A stretch of DNA of 64,000 nucleotides from Naganishia liquefaciens (taxonomy: Eukaryota > Basidiomycota > Tremellomycetes > Filobasidiales > Filobasidiaceae). Positions within the stretch are counted from its first letter, which is position 1, and the number at the start of each line of letters is the position of its first letter. The notes beneath the pieces were generated by a model, which had not been told where the DNA came from, made no database searches, and saw nothing but the letters and a program-made list of their open reading frames with translations. This document shows, piece after piece, positions 9,043 through 20,792 of the stretch. Location: positions 1-64,000 of the forward strand of contig BLZA01000020.1 of the NCBI GenBank assembly GCA_013423385.1. Reading direction: 5' to 3'. The position numbers were made by a program, and so were the translations under genes.

Positions 9043-10533
9043 AGCGGCAGCACTGGGCGCGGTTGTAAGCACTTTGTCGCTTTGTGAGGATGGGAATCCG
9101 AGTATGAGCTCGATCTCGGCTTGCGTTTGAAATGTACAGCTTGCAAAAGCTATCATCGTGGTACAACTCTTTAATTTTGCTGTTGAATTACCTCATGCTT
9201 GAGATAGTGACACGTTGCTGGGCGGGTGATCCCGGTGGATTAGCCTTCGGATTGATGTGCTGTGCCTCTGCTAATCTTCGACGGGTCTCCTGTGCCGTTT
9301 CTCGAGCGAGCGGTCGACGCAACAGATTCTTCGACCAGACGTATCGTCGAAGTGTTTCCGCCACTATGACATTGAGTGGATTGGCTCGCCTGTCGAGGGA
9401 ACAAAACTGAGCGTGGCCAGCTTGCACTCTAGCTGCATTGCTTGATTCGACGTGAGCGCAGCGCCTCATAAAGTCGGTACCCGGATTACCAGCTGCCGAA
9501 GGGTTGGAGTCTTCCGTAGCCCAACCAGGAGAGCGTCGCCATCTGAAGGGGATTCTAGAACACCGGTGTTTCGGGATGCTACTTCTCACCTCTTCACGAC
9601 TAGTACTGCTATTTTCCATTTCTGCTGTACATTTCTTGTGTTGACTTCCCGTAAAGTAAGTCGACGGCGAGAACAGGGAGAACAGAGCATCGGGGCGGGA
9701 TGGAGCCGCTGATGCCTTTGGCTTGTCGTCGAAGCGGCAAAGTGATCGTTCGTGCATCACCAACAGCGTTCGATGCAATCCGCAGCGGAAGTAATATTGG
9801 AAAGTGAGTCTCACGCGTTCAGATTTCTATTCAGATGCTCACACTGGACATCCTGGCAAACCGCATGGCTCTTATGGATGCTGCCTCTACACAGCCGCAG
9901 TCGTCGATAATGTGTTGCGCCTTTCGAGTTACAGACGTGAAAGGAAGGCATTTTGCTTCTGCACCGCTCGCGACATCACCAGGCCCCGCGTCGACCCGGT
10001 GGACGACATGCTGTTTCGATGCCCAATCTCGAGGATAGTTGTTCGGGTGAAAGGTCTCCCGCATGGCTCAGCGATGATGCATATGAAGAGCTCGCATGCA
10101 ATTACAAATGAAATGATATCCGCGCATGCAGCCTGGTCCGGCGCGGCGCCTTTGTCGCCTTGCTCTAAGAGCCATCCCGTCATTTACCCTTCCATCTGCG
10201 ATCTTGCGTCCGCTTTTCGGCAACCAGGTGCTGTCAGCCGGTACGTCATCGTCGAGGAGTTCGCCGGGGCGCATGGTACATCTATGTCGTCGAGTCGTGT
10301 CGTGTTGTGATCCTCGTATACATGGTTGAGCAACGTCCATACCCAGAAACGGGTTTCGTGCTGTCGTCGTCAGTGAGTAAGCAGAAGCGAACAGAAAAAG
10401 ATACGCAATACAAGCGGGCGATGGCGATTATGACCGTGCAATTCGGGGAATTTGCCGAGATGTAGCTGTTCTCGGTTGACGGATATTCGCGAAAAAGGTG
10501 AGAAAGAAAAATTCAAAGGCAGGTGGTGGGGAT
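9043..10533. other. Intergenic between convergent ABCF and KH genes
   Basis: About 1.5 kb with only unsupported short frames on both strands. No conserved domain, RNA gene or clear repeat was seen. It presumably holds the 3' UTRs of the two flanking genes, which converge here. Confidence 0.5.
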
Positions 10534-13500
10534 CTATTCTTGAACAGGGTCGTAGACGCTGACGCCTCGTCGAGGGTATGCGCCAGGCTTGTATCGCGGG
10601 AACGTGCCTGTAGCACCAGATTGAGTGTTGGCGGTCGGCGCCGCGTCGCCTCCAGCCTGATTGTATGCCTGCTCAACCGAGACAAAGGATGCGTGACGCG
10701 AATGTCCACCGGTAAAGTCTTGCATGTTGCGGATATCGAGCGACTGGGTGCGTGCGCTGGGACCCTTGTGACGTGGCAGCTCGGGCTCATACGGCGGCTG
10801 CGGAGATTCAACAGGTCGTGCGATGGGCGGAGGGTATTTGCCTGCTTGATCGTACAAGTCGATTCGTCCGTCTTCGGTTTCGCTGCGCTTGTGCTGGCCA
10901 GGATGTCAGCAATGCTCACGGCGGAAAGATGTGGTCACTGACCATCCTCCTCGCTCTCCAGCCGTCCACGAATTGTCCTCCAACCGTGTCCGCTCGTCGA
11001 AGTCCCGCCGACCTTGGCATGTCTTGCTGAGACAGTTCTTGGCTGCCGTAGACGCCCGTCGATAGGCCTCGACGATGACCGCCTGCGGGAAAACAGAGTC
11101 AGCATTGTCAGAGACACGGGCAACGGTACTCACCAGGCGGTCCCATCGTCTCGCTTCGAGTACTCATGACGCCAAAGTTCCAGTCAAATGTCGGCTCGGT
11201 ATACTGTGGCTGCGCACGCAGAAACATGTCCAGACGGGCTCGAGCTTCCTTGAGCCGACCGAGACTCTGGCGCTGACACTTGAGAACAAAGATGCTTTCG
11301 GTGCCGGGCACGAGTTGCGAGTACGGCAGGATCGAAACTTGAAGATCCTGTAGCGTGTTGGTAGTGAATTCGAGCCATTCGGCAGACGCGGCGACTTTGG
11401 CGAGCTCGATGTTGATGTTGAACGCGCACGTCAACTCGACCGGGAGGATTTTCTGTGGGGGAATCAGCCAGGGACGGCAATAGCGAAAATTCGAGCTTAC
11501 GGTCAACAGGTCGTGAATGACCTTGGCCTGGTATCTCGACGCAAACACCTCGATCGCGTCCTGGCCATCTTCGCGCGGAAGAAACTTGATGTTGGCGCCG
11601 TGGACTACCTCGATGTGATGAAGGTATGCCCTGGTCTCGGCTTGAAGCGCGCGATGGTACTTGCGATCAATGTTGATGATCCAATCGTCATAGTCTCGGT
11701 CCTTGGACAGAATACTGAGCATGAGGTCGTTCTTGAGGCTCGGCAGCGCCTGTTTGTTCTTGCTAGGCGTGATGCAGATGACATTGTCCTCGTTGTCTGC
11801 TCGGGTCAGCGTGCGGAAAGACCCACCCTGGGAGCGAACGTTGCACTCACGATGATGCCCGCCAAATGTCGCCCACTGCTCTGTCGACGAAAACTTTACA
11901 AACGCCGAATGCCTGCGCATGACGTCCTGCACACTCGCGCCGCCTTTGCCAATGATCCTTCGGTGATAGCTTTCCGGGATGTGGAAGCTGAGCTCGGCGG
12001 GCAACTCGTCTTGCAGTAGCTCGAGCGCTTCGAGGACTTTGAGTCCGGGGCCTTGGACGTCGATGATAAAGTTGAAATAGTCTACGGAGGGTCAGCAAAC
12101 GCCGAGGTCCAGTCAGTGCGAAAGGGGAACATACTGAGATGTTCGAATTTGATTTGACATCCGGTCGCACGCCTGAGCAGGGTCAGCCAAAGGTTTACAA
12201 GGTGCGATCAGGTCGACCACTCACTTGATCTTGTTGGTTTTGCCCTCTCGCTTGCCCGCCACGAAGGAATTATGAGACACGTCGAGCTCGCACTGGAACC
12301 GAATCTCGTGCGACGTGTTCTACGAATGGTCAGCTAGGGCGGCGCGCGCGGCGCATCGCGAGCGACCTACCTTGACAGCATCCGAGGTCACAATCACGGG
12401 CAGGGCCTGCCTGACCTCGGCCATGGTTCCCGTGACCTGAAACTGACCGGCCCGGTACGCGACCTCGGCTCCCGTGGCGGCGGCGTCCTTGAGGACTTTT
12501 TCGAGCGATTCGTCGAATCTTGCGTGGTCGGTCGATGACATGGTGTACACCGTTGCCATTGTCAGTTCGGCAAACTGCGGGCGAGGCGCCGGTCAGCGAC
12601 GACCCCACGGTTCAAAGGAACACGACTCACCAGCATCATGACGTGCTTCATCGTCCTATCGACGCTCAGCCGATGATCGCCGTACACTCGGACGAGGCCG
12701 TCGGCAAGCTCGACGTGGGCGCCGTTGTCGGACATGATGCGCGCAATTTCTCGATGCCTGCGAGGAGAGAGTGGGACACGAGGGACCGGGGTCGGCATCA
12801 TCCGCGGCTGGTCCTCGCCCACTTACTTTTCCGACGCGACCCAGTCGAGCTTGGACTGCACGACGGCAGCCTCCTTGACGAATACGTTTTGCTTCTGCAC
12901 GGGTCGTCAGTACGCCTCGCGCATTACGCTCCCGCCCCTCGGACGCAGCGGCTCACCCTCGAATAAGCCAACTGCGCAAGCAGAGCCTTGGCATTCATCA
13001 CCCCCTGCGAGTCGCCCGTGATCCATACCCGATCCCTGTCCTCCCTGAGCGCCGTCACATACGCCGGCGGCTGCTCGACCGTCTGTCCCTGCGCTGGCGA
13101 GACACAGAGTCGGGCGATGGAATCCTGTAATCCCTCGATGCCCGTCCGTACGGCACTCGACCCGTCGCCGAGAGGTCCCGTTGACGGCGGCGATTCGATA
13201 CCGAGAACGGACGAGGACGACAAGCCGACGGCCGACGGACCTTGCTGGTGTCCCGTTTCCCGCGGAAACGATATCGGCGCAAGGTAAATACTGGTATTTG
13301 TTTCTTCCTGGATCAAGTTGATCGTCTGGCGCTTCCTTCCCGCCAACGCATACTGCATCCTCCCATCAATCTCACACCAATCCGACGCGAGACCATTCTA
13401 CGACATGCCGTCAGCCACGCACGCACGCACGCACACGGCACACCGTCGGACTCGGCAACTCACCCATTCATCAATCAACACCAACACGAGCAGCCTCGCG

Positions 13501-14877
13501 GCCCTCACACACTCTTCCCTTCCCTGCACCACAACTTCACACACCCCGGGCTCTGCAAACCCCCACTGTACAAGCTGCTCGACCGTTTCCCCCACGGCAC
13601 CACTCGACACGCCCGGGCCCGGCGAGACATTCAGGGGCGGACTCTTAATCCCGGCAACCCTCTGCCTCGGCGGCCCTGCTCCATCGATCGTCTTGCTCCT
13701 TCCGCCGGCGGCCCATGGGTTCCCCGCCGCCGATGACCCGGGAGACGACAGGGGGACGACGTTTGCTTCGGGACTGTCCACGAGCGGTTCGGGCGAGTCG
13801 GTGCGGAGGATGGGGTCCGGTGGAGGTGAGGGAGAAGACGCGGCGGCGGTAGCGGCGGCGGTGGCGGGGGCGGTAGCGGCGGCGGTGGCGGGGGCGGTGG
13901 CGGGGGCGGCGGTGAGGGCGGTGGCGGGCGTTTGGGATGGGAGAAAGGACGGGTACATGCTTTTACTTCGTGCAGAGTCGAGTATTGGCGGTGGCGCGTG
14001 GACGGGTGCGTGCGGGTGCGGGTGCGCGTGCGGATGCGGGTGCGGGTGTTGCTGCGGTTGCGATTGCGTTTGCTGCATCGAGTTTGGTGTCACCCGACCT
14101 TTACCCACCGAATCCCTCGCCTCCTCCGTCCCACCCGCGCCCGCATTCGTCCTCACAAACACCCTCGCACCCGTCCTCTCCGCAATTCCCTTGAACCGCG
14201 CATCCACCTCGGCTTTCACGCCCGCGCCCGCACCCGCGCCCGCGCCGAATGGGCCATTCCGCGTTGCCTGTCGGTCCGGATGCAATGGCGTATGCTTTGA
14301 CGACCCGTGAATCGACGACAAGCAATGGATTGCGGAAACTCGAATGATCGTTTCCACCTTGACATACACCGGACCGTCTCGTCATCAGCTTTTTTCTCTT
14401 TGGTCTTGCGCGAACCGAGTGAGAAAAACGCAAACGCACCTCGGGCTTGAATTCCTCCATGATCATCCTCCTTGCACGCATCACAGCCTTGTAGCTCCCA
14501 CTCGCTTGAAACTGCCACCTCCCTTGCCCCCTTTCCTCGCCGCCGCCGATGGACGCCCTGACGGCACTGACCAAACACCCCGCTTCGGCCGATACCTTTA
14601 AACACGCCTGATGACACTGCTCAAACGCTTCATCCTCTCCTTTCCCTCGACGACGGTCCAACACCATCAACTCCTTTTCCGCATACGATTCCCATGGCAT
14701 CACACCATCATCACCACCATCATCATCTTCCGCATACCGCCCACGATCTTTTTCCGCCGAGGGATGAAATGCGGGTCGTGACGAGGCCGACGAGGGATGA
14801 TCAAACACGAGCGTATAAACGTCCATCTCTGGGTGTTGTGCGTGTGTATGTCGACGTGTGTCTGTGTGATTCGCCAT
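10534..14877 (-). CDS. Multi-KH-domain RNA-binding protein
   Basis: A minus-strand gene of about ten exons running from ATG near 14877 (an in-frame ATG at 14982 is possible) to a stop at 10534. The clearest KH domain is FHIPESYHRRIIGKGG with GKGG loop (about 11960). Weaker KH-like units are recognisable from repeated helix-strand patterns (YALAGRKRQTINLIQEETN about 13330; HREIARIMSDNGAHVELADG about 12740). The central part carries a His-Pro/His-Ala run and an Ala-Thr-Pro run of low complexity. The C-terminal exon (10534 to about 10890) is Pro/Gln-rich (KYPPPIARPVESPQPPYEPE). Known multi-KH proteins of fungi (Khd4, Scp160, YLL032C type) bind mRNA; which of these is the closest relative cannot be settled by eye. 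Exon joints are marked by good GT-AG pairs, for example GTCAGT at the last intron. Confidence 0.75.
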
Positions 14878-15490
14878 CTCACCCTCCCCCTTCTCCTCCT
14901 CCGTCAACCGTCGCTTTCCTTCTCCTCCTTTGTTCGCTCTCAGATGACGCGAGCAGTCGACCACGCGCGCGCGCGGATGCAAAATACAATAACCTTGACC
15001 CTTGTATGATACCCTCCCTGCTCAGGGACGGGACAAGGATTGGTCCCTCGCCTCACGCAAGATATCACAAAGACGCTTTGATTCCAGTGTGGTACATCTC
15101 ACGCCACTCACTTGCGGGCCCCCCATCTCTCACCGCTGATCCCGCACAACGGAATGGCATCGAGTGTGAATATATATCCACGCACCTGTAGGGCCAGCTC
15201 GGCTGAGGAATCGTTCCCGCGTCGTCTCGCTCGCGGGCTCCGGGGAAACAGGAAGACGGGTGCGCCGGTGCGGTGATGCGGTGGTGCGGGTCCCTCACGA
15301 TCATATGATTCCCCCCACCCACCCATCCTCCCAAAAGCCTGTTGACGGAGCAAAAACGCGAGGCGGCTAACGTACGCGTCACCCGTTTTCCTCCGTACCG
15401 TGGCAAACACGTTCTGGAAGAAATGCTATCGTGAGAACGTCAAGAGGTATTTTGTGAATCGGGTGGGAGGGGGGGGGGCGAACTAACAAG
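14878..15490. other. Intergenic, 5' of the KH gene and of an unknown plus-strand gene
   Basis: Contains CT-rich tracts, an alternating GCGCGCGCG run near 14966-14976 and a G9 run near 15470. No supported coding region was seen. It is probably the divergent promoter region between the KH gene and the downstream plus-strand unknown gene. Confidence 0.45.
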
Positions 15491-16409
15491 ATGAAGAGCG
15501 CGGAGCCCGAATTGCAAAAACACGTCGTCCCGTGCCCTTGGCAAAAGCCTCCAAGTCCGCGACATACTTTTGTCAGAACAAGACGGCCCCTTTACACTGT
15601 GCTTGCCGCGTTCATACCTCGGCTCCTTTTACAAGTTGGCCCTATCGTCCAAATGCCCGACATTTCAATTTGCAGCGCCCCATCAGATCGACCGACGAGT
15701 GGCGTTTGGAGCCCGTATAAAAGGGAAGAGGACCTGTCACGGCTGGTCTCCCCATTTGACGGGGCTTTCTTTGATGATGAATCCCTTTGGCCGCACAGCC
15801 GTTGGGTTCGGGCCGCTATGGAGGAGGCATATCAAGTATATCCCGCGCGTGCTTGTCCTCGCCAGATACGAAACTGTTATCGCCAAATCAGAGGTATCCA
15901 CCCTCAACGTCAAGAACAGCTCGCACATCCGCCATGTCGCACCGAGAGAATCCACAGAACTGCAGAGCAAAACCCCTCAAAGGCTGGCGACGTGCAATTT
16001 CGGAGGTTGTGCACCAGGATCCCAGGGTACGAGGTGAGCTGTGAATCTGGTCATTCTTCGGACTGTGGCTCACCAGACTCATCCGGAAGAGGCGGCAAGA
16101 ACCGACTGCGAAGAAGAACGCTGGAAAATCCGAACAACCGTAGGCGAAGCAACGTGGAGCCTTGATGGACTGCCGTATGGATTCTTTGAAGAAGACGAGA
16201 CTCTGCGAGATCCGCCCACCACGGATAGCAAAGAAGGAGGAAACGAGACTTCTTCTCTGATCCGCGAGACGACGGTCGAGTCGGCTGCCCACCCTGCTTC
16301 TCAGCCCTCGAGTACTACTACCGCCAAGGCATCGTCGCTGCAACCCTCGACCGCTGTTCGCTCCGGAACTGATGCATCAGAAACGGGAAAACCCGAAAGG
16401 GAAAACTAA
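15491..16409 (+). CDS. Hypothetical protein, gene model uncertain
   Basis: Two overlapping frames look protein-like, so exon structure is unresolved. Frame A, from ATG 15491, contains KREEDLSRLVSPFDGAFFDD then ESLW, matching a C-terminal motif of the unknown gene at 17342 (FDEESLW, same spacing to a terminal FP/YP). Frame B (15495-16037) reads LQVRDILLSEQDGPFTLC and later VSTLNVKNSSHIRHVAPRES. It continues in the same frame after one stop into 16086-16409 (CEEERWKIRTTVGEATWSLD, then a Ser/Thr-rich tail). A GTACGA...AAG intron of 63 nt would bridge that stop. No domain, signal peptide or membrane segment is recognised. A real gene is likely; its exact protein is not established. Confidence 0.4.
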
Positions 16410-17341
16410 TCACAACTCGGTGATGTATTCTCTGTGCAGGTATGATCGTACTCGACGGGTAGTCACTATCGCCTGTGACGTCTTTCGATCTGACGGATAT
16501 GCATAAGAGGTAGATATTGTGTAAAGATCCTGTAGGCTATAGCATGTCGGTCAGAAGAGATTGCACAGAGTCGGAGCGACTTTTAGATCTCTACGTACGC
16601 TAAGCAGTAGTCCTTGAATCTCGAATATTAATGTTGTCGTGCTGGGTCAAGCATGTCTGCCTATGACTGAATTCCAATTCACAGCGTCTGGCAAAGAGGT
16701 GAAGAGCATATGATCGCCTTGACAACAAAGCAGCGAGCCTTCTCCTTTGCGCTGAACCCCTTTTCGGGCAAGCAGTACCCAAGGCAGTACTTGTCGGCTA
16801 AGCATGTCAGCGAGCACCTCAGTTTGACCCGCGAGACTCTCCCCTCTTTTGCGCCGGTCTTCTCAGACACGCATTATCTTCGCGAGCGGAATCGCGAATC
16901 TCCCAGAATGCGATTCGACTTTTGGCGTTCCCGGGGAGTGTACCTGAAGCTCTCTTACTTGTCCCGCCCCCAAAGGTCGGCTGAGCATGTGAATGGTGCT
17001 TGATTAGTGTCCTCCATCGGTGAGTTGTATCAAGGTATTCTTGATAAAGCGGGTTGCATCATTACTGAATGTACCCATACCATATTTGCAGTTGATCTTG
17101 TATCCCCTGGATATACCCGAAGGCCAAGTGCTTCATTCCCATACGTTACAACAATACGACATATAGAAGACAATCTCTTCCTTTCGACCCTCCTAGCTAC
17201 TGCTCTCCTCAAAGGAGTCGCCGTTAATGAAGATTGCTTCACCTCAGCAGTTCAGCCAGGTATATTTCGCTGCACGTAAAGTAACCTTTCAACATCACCA
17301 CCAATCTCGAAAAAATCTCACAGGTCCTGTGAAATCTGGTC
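16410..17341. other. Intergenic, possible upstream exons of the next gene
   Basis: Open stretches at 16710-17003 and 17007-17279 read partly protein-like (for example YVTTIRHIEDNLFLSTLLAT), but lack clear splice continuity with the gene starting at 17342. I could not support a gene here. Confidence 0.35.
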
Positions 17342-18324
17342 ATGGCGGAATCGTCTATCTTTCACGCAGGCGACATGCGCAAGAGGACAACCTCGAGCTT
17401 TTTCCAATATCTGGGCGCACACGATTTCCACTCGACAGCCTGTAAGTCGCTTTGCCGGCCGCTAAAGCCGTTGAAACCTTCTTCTCACCTGACTGTCACG
17501 TATGCGAATATGCTACAGTGATGTATCGCATCGAATTTGAAGAGGCATTTGCCCTGCTTCTGGATGATGGGCAGGCGCTTCCGTTATCGCTCGCCAGTGA
17601 TCACGACGTCATATTCGAGCACTATACAGCAATCGTTAGACATTGCATAAAGCGGGGTCGTGTCACCCACCAGGATTTCGAAGCCATTGACGGTGTCTAT
17701 GTCATCCCCGCCGTGCGTGGCCCAAACAAGGGTGGATATGTCGCCAAAGCGTGCCTTCCTCCCGAAACAGTCGCATTTGTGGAGTGCTTGAAGACAATCA
17801 AAGGGGATACGTCGCACTTGATCGACCGGCTTCAAAATGAGTCTAGATGCAAGAGACTTGCGTATTTTCAGGCTTACATTGATTATCATCGCCTAGGGCA
17901 ACATCAAAAGGAACGCCGAGTACTATTCCGGAAGGAAATGGGCCGCCAGCTGATTACTTCCGGTCTCTTGCAAGCCCAGAAGGCTGCGCTTACGAAAGCA
18001 TCTCGGTGCCTCAGTCGCTTGATCTCGCCATGTTCCACTAGTGCGCCTTCGTCTAGGTCAAAAACTTTATCACCAATACGGTCTGTCCGGTACGAAGATT
18101 TATTCGACGAGGAAAGCGCCAAACCTTCCGTGTGCATCTATGACTCTCAGCTTCGTAGCAATAGTTTTGGTTTCGAGATATCCTCCCTTCAAAAAGGGGA
18201 CATTCATCCGGCACTCAGATCTGAACCAACCTTTGATGAAGAGAGCCTTTGGGCTTCGCAAGAACGACTGACTGAACTCGTGAACGAGTTTCATTGGATG
18301 TTTCCGGATAACGATCGAGTCTAG
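17342..18324 (+). CDS. Hypothetical protein of about 300 residues, two exons
   Basis: ATG at 17342 (MAESSIFHAGDMRKRTTSS) leads to a donor GTAAGT at about 17443 and an acceptor CTACAG at about 17518, giving an in-frame join STALMYRIEFEEAFALLL. The second exon runs to TAG at 18324. The first two thirds look globular (FEHYTAIVRHCIKRGRVTHQ, GRQLITSGLLQAQKAAL). The rest is Ser-rich followed by a conserved-looking tail FDEESLWASQERLTELVNEF that ends HWMFP plus five residues. That tail resembles a segment of the gene at 15491, suggesting a local duplicated family. Its function is unknown; no signal peptide or membrane helix. Confidence 0.6.
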
Positions 18325-18606
18325 CGACGGTGTGCGCCAAAACACACTATCACAGCAAACGACATTGATTCCGTCATCGTAGGCAATCAGTACACAGCCA
18401 ACCAGCGCTGCGACCGAAGTCGGAAACCAGAACCTCTTCGCTACGTTCGAGAAGACTTGAGGCGACAGCGTCTAATCGCAAGCTAAACTTGCAGCGAGGA
18501 ATGCTATTTGATGATCGATACAGTTGCTTGTTTATTGATACACTTTTGAATCTATGTTGTCCTATCTTCTTCCCCTCCTCTAACTCTGACCCTAACAACC
18601 GCACTT
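18325..18606. other. Short convergent intergenic region
   Basis: Lies between the stop of the unknown plus-strand gene and the stop of the minus-strand MFS transporter. It holds their 3' ends; nothing else was seen. Confidence 0.5.
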
Positions 18607-20792
18607 CTATACGTTCTGGACCGGTGTCTGCCGTTTGTGGGGCACGTAAGGGTTCTTAAACCATATCGCCGATACAATGGCGAGGACGGCGGTTCTAGAA
18701 TGAGACGACACCGTATCAGCGCTGACATCCACCTTGCGTTTCCGCCATGCTCACAATGACGCCATGAAGATGAAATTAGACTGATAGCCCTTCCAGGCGA
18801 TGCGATGCTCTCCAGAGGCTTCTGCAGCATGATCGGGGAAAAACGACTGTATTGTCGCGTTGATCGCAAGACCTGCGACGGCACCGAGCTGAAGTGTCGC
18901 GTTAAAGACGCCGCCAACAACACTGAGCAAACAAGCTAGATGAGCATGAGCTACCGGCGAACTGCGGAGATATACTCACCCAGAGTACTCTGTCGGGACA
19001 GCCATGAGCAGCGAATTATTGGCGGAAATGAAAACCATCGCGATGCCTGTACAAAGTCGATGAGTGGCCGTTGCCTTGGCATAGAATGAGTACATACCGA
19101 TGCTGCCAATGAAGAAGCCGGTTGCGACAAACTTCCAATAATCATCTTGATCTGCGAATGAGCTAATTAGTTTGCGGATCAGGATAGCTAACGCCCAAGC
19201 GCGACTTACTCTGGCCAAACACCAGCAGAATCGTCCCAATCATGCCGATGATTGCTCCAACGACCATCCGAATCTTGAGTGGGAACTTGCTAGGCGGGAG
19301 ATAGCCGATGAGAATGAAGATGATACCGCCGCCGATTGATATTGGCAGGCTGAAAGACGTCAACAATGAGTATTTGACAGGTCGGCGAAACGCGGAGACA
19401 AACTCACAAATGGACTGCTGTCATAATACTTGATACGCCCCACTGAATCTGCATGACATTTGCGTGGATGTATTGGACGCCGTACCACCTATGGTCACGC
19501 TATTAGAACCTGTGAACGTCAACCTTGCGCTACCCAGACTCACCAGAAGTACGGAACGAGCGAAACGACTGTGAGAACCGTCACATTGCGGATGCGCCAG
19601 ATTGACGAAGGGATCAACGCCGTACGTTGATCAATGCGTGACTCCCACCAAAAGAAAACGGGGAAAAGGAGCAGACCAATGACGAGCGTTGTTATCGGTT
19701 GCGCACGACCCCTGAAACCACCATTAGCCTGTCGCTTCACGACAGAGAGCTAAGTCAGACCCACCATCCGGACCCTTCCCCGCCATCCGTCAACCCGAAA
19801 ACCGACAACACCGCCGCAGCCACCACCAAGAAGCTTCCGACATAGTCAAACTTCAACGCATCACCATCCACCTCCAACGTCCTCAACAGCTCCCTGGCCC
19901 TCTCCGCTCCCGTTCCCTCCGTCTCCGCCTCTCTCCTTAAGCCCTGCAGTTGATACTGCTTCAATACTTCCCGCCCAGGCACCAGCCAGAATGCCAATCC
20001 TGCCAACGGGAAGCAAACAATGGGTAAAAGCCAGAACACCCATCGCCACGATGCGAGGAGGAGAATGCCGCCGATGATAAAGCCTCCAATGTTGGCGAGT
20101 TCTCCGGCACCGCCGAATGCTGCGAGGGCGACATGTTGTTCAGCCTCCCCGGGGAACACGTGTATGATCAAGTTGATGGCAGCAGGAATACCGGCAGCAG
20201 CTCTAAATGGGAGATGTCAGCGAGATTGCAAGTAGGTAAGGATGTTAACGTACCCCAGCCCTGCAAACGCTCGTAGCACAAACAGCACAACCTTGTCGTC
20301 CGTCACGGCGATCCCGATCGAAAAGGCGCCAACCCATAGAATTCCGAGTACCAGCATTCCCTTGGCGCTCCAGATATCTGCGATTTTTCCAAACTGTCGC
20401 CGCTGCCTTCAGCAAGGAATGGCGAGAATTGTCCGACACTTACCGGAAGCATAAACGATGCAAAGGTTAGGACGTATGCACTTAGCGTCCACACTCCTTC
20501 CGTTGCGCCCATGTTCAAGCCGTCGGCGACCTATAGCAGATTGGCATCAGCAAGTGATTTTAATTCCAGCAATCCCAAGCCTCACATCGGCAGTTGCCAG
20601 AACGATGGCACTAGCATTATACACATCTACAAATTGCGTCGAGCAGAACTAGATACACAATCAGCTGAAGAATTCATGCGAGATCGAATCACTCACCAAG
20701 GCCAACAAGGTATATTTGCGCGCATTCGAGAGAACGATCTGCTCCTCCTCTATCTTGGCCTCGATGCCAGACTCCAGGGTGTCGGAATGCAT
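18607..20792 (-). CDS. MFS transporter, DHA2/ATR1-like drug:H+ antiporter
   Basis: A minus-strand gene from ATG 20792 (MHSDTLESGIEAKIEEEQIV) to TAG 18607, with about ten short introns. Transmembrane segments follow one another. TM1-2 lie in CSTQFVDVYNASAIVLATAD and GVWTLSAYVLTFASFMLPVS. The MFS loop motif is GKIADIWSAKGMLVLGILWV, and FGGAGELANIGGFIIGGILL is in the antiporter motif C position. A middle acidic loop precedes FDYVGSFLVVAAAVLSVFGL, and a late pair of helices contains LINATIQSFFPDHA-like sequence. The order and spacing fit the 14-helix DHA2 branch that includes yeast Atr1 (export of aminotriazole and boron). The real substrate is unknown. The tail is short and basic (NPYVPHKRQTPVQNV). 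Every splice junction examined kept the frame, so the gene looks intact. Confidence 0.85.

Noticed and set aside
11513-12019. A 168-codon plus-strand frame
   Set aside because: Antisense to KH-domain exons that match the KH consensus; no independent evidence.
13318-14310. A 330-codon plus-strand frame with metallothionein-like CGCACGCG text
   Set aside because: It lies antisense to the KH gene, whose minus-strand frames have splice-consistent protein character; the Cys-rich run is only the antisense of His-Pro/Ala codons.
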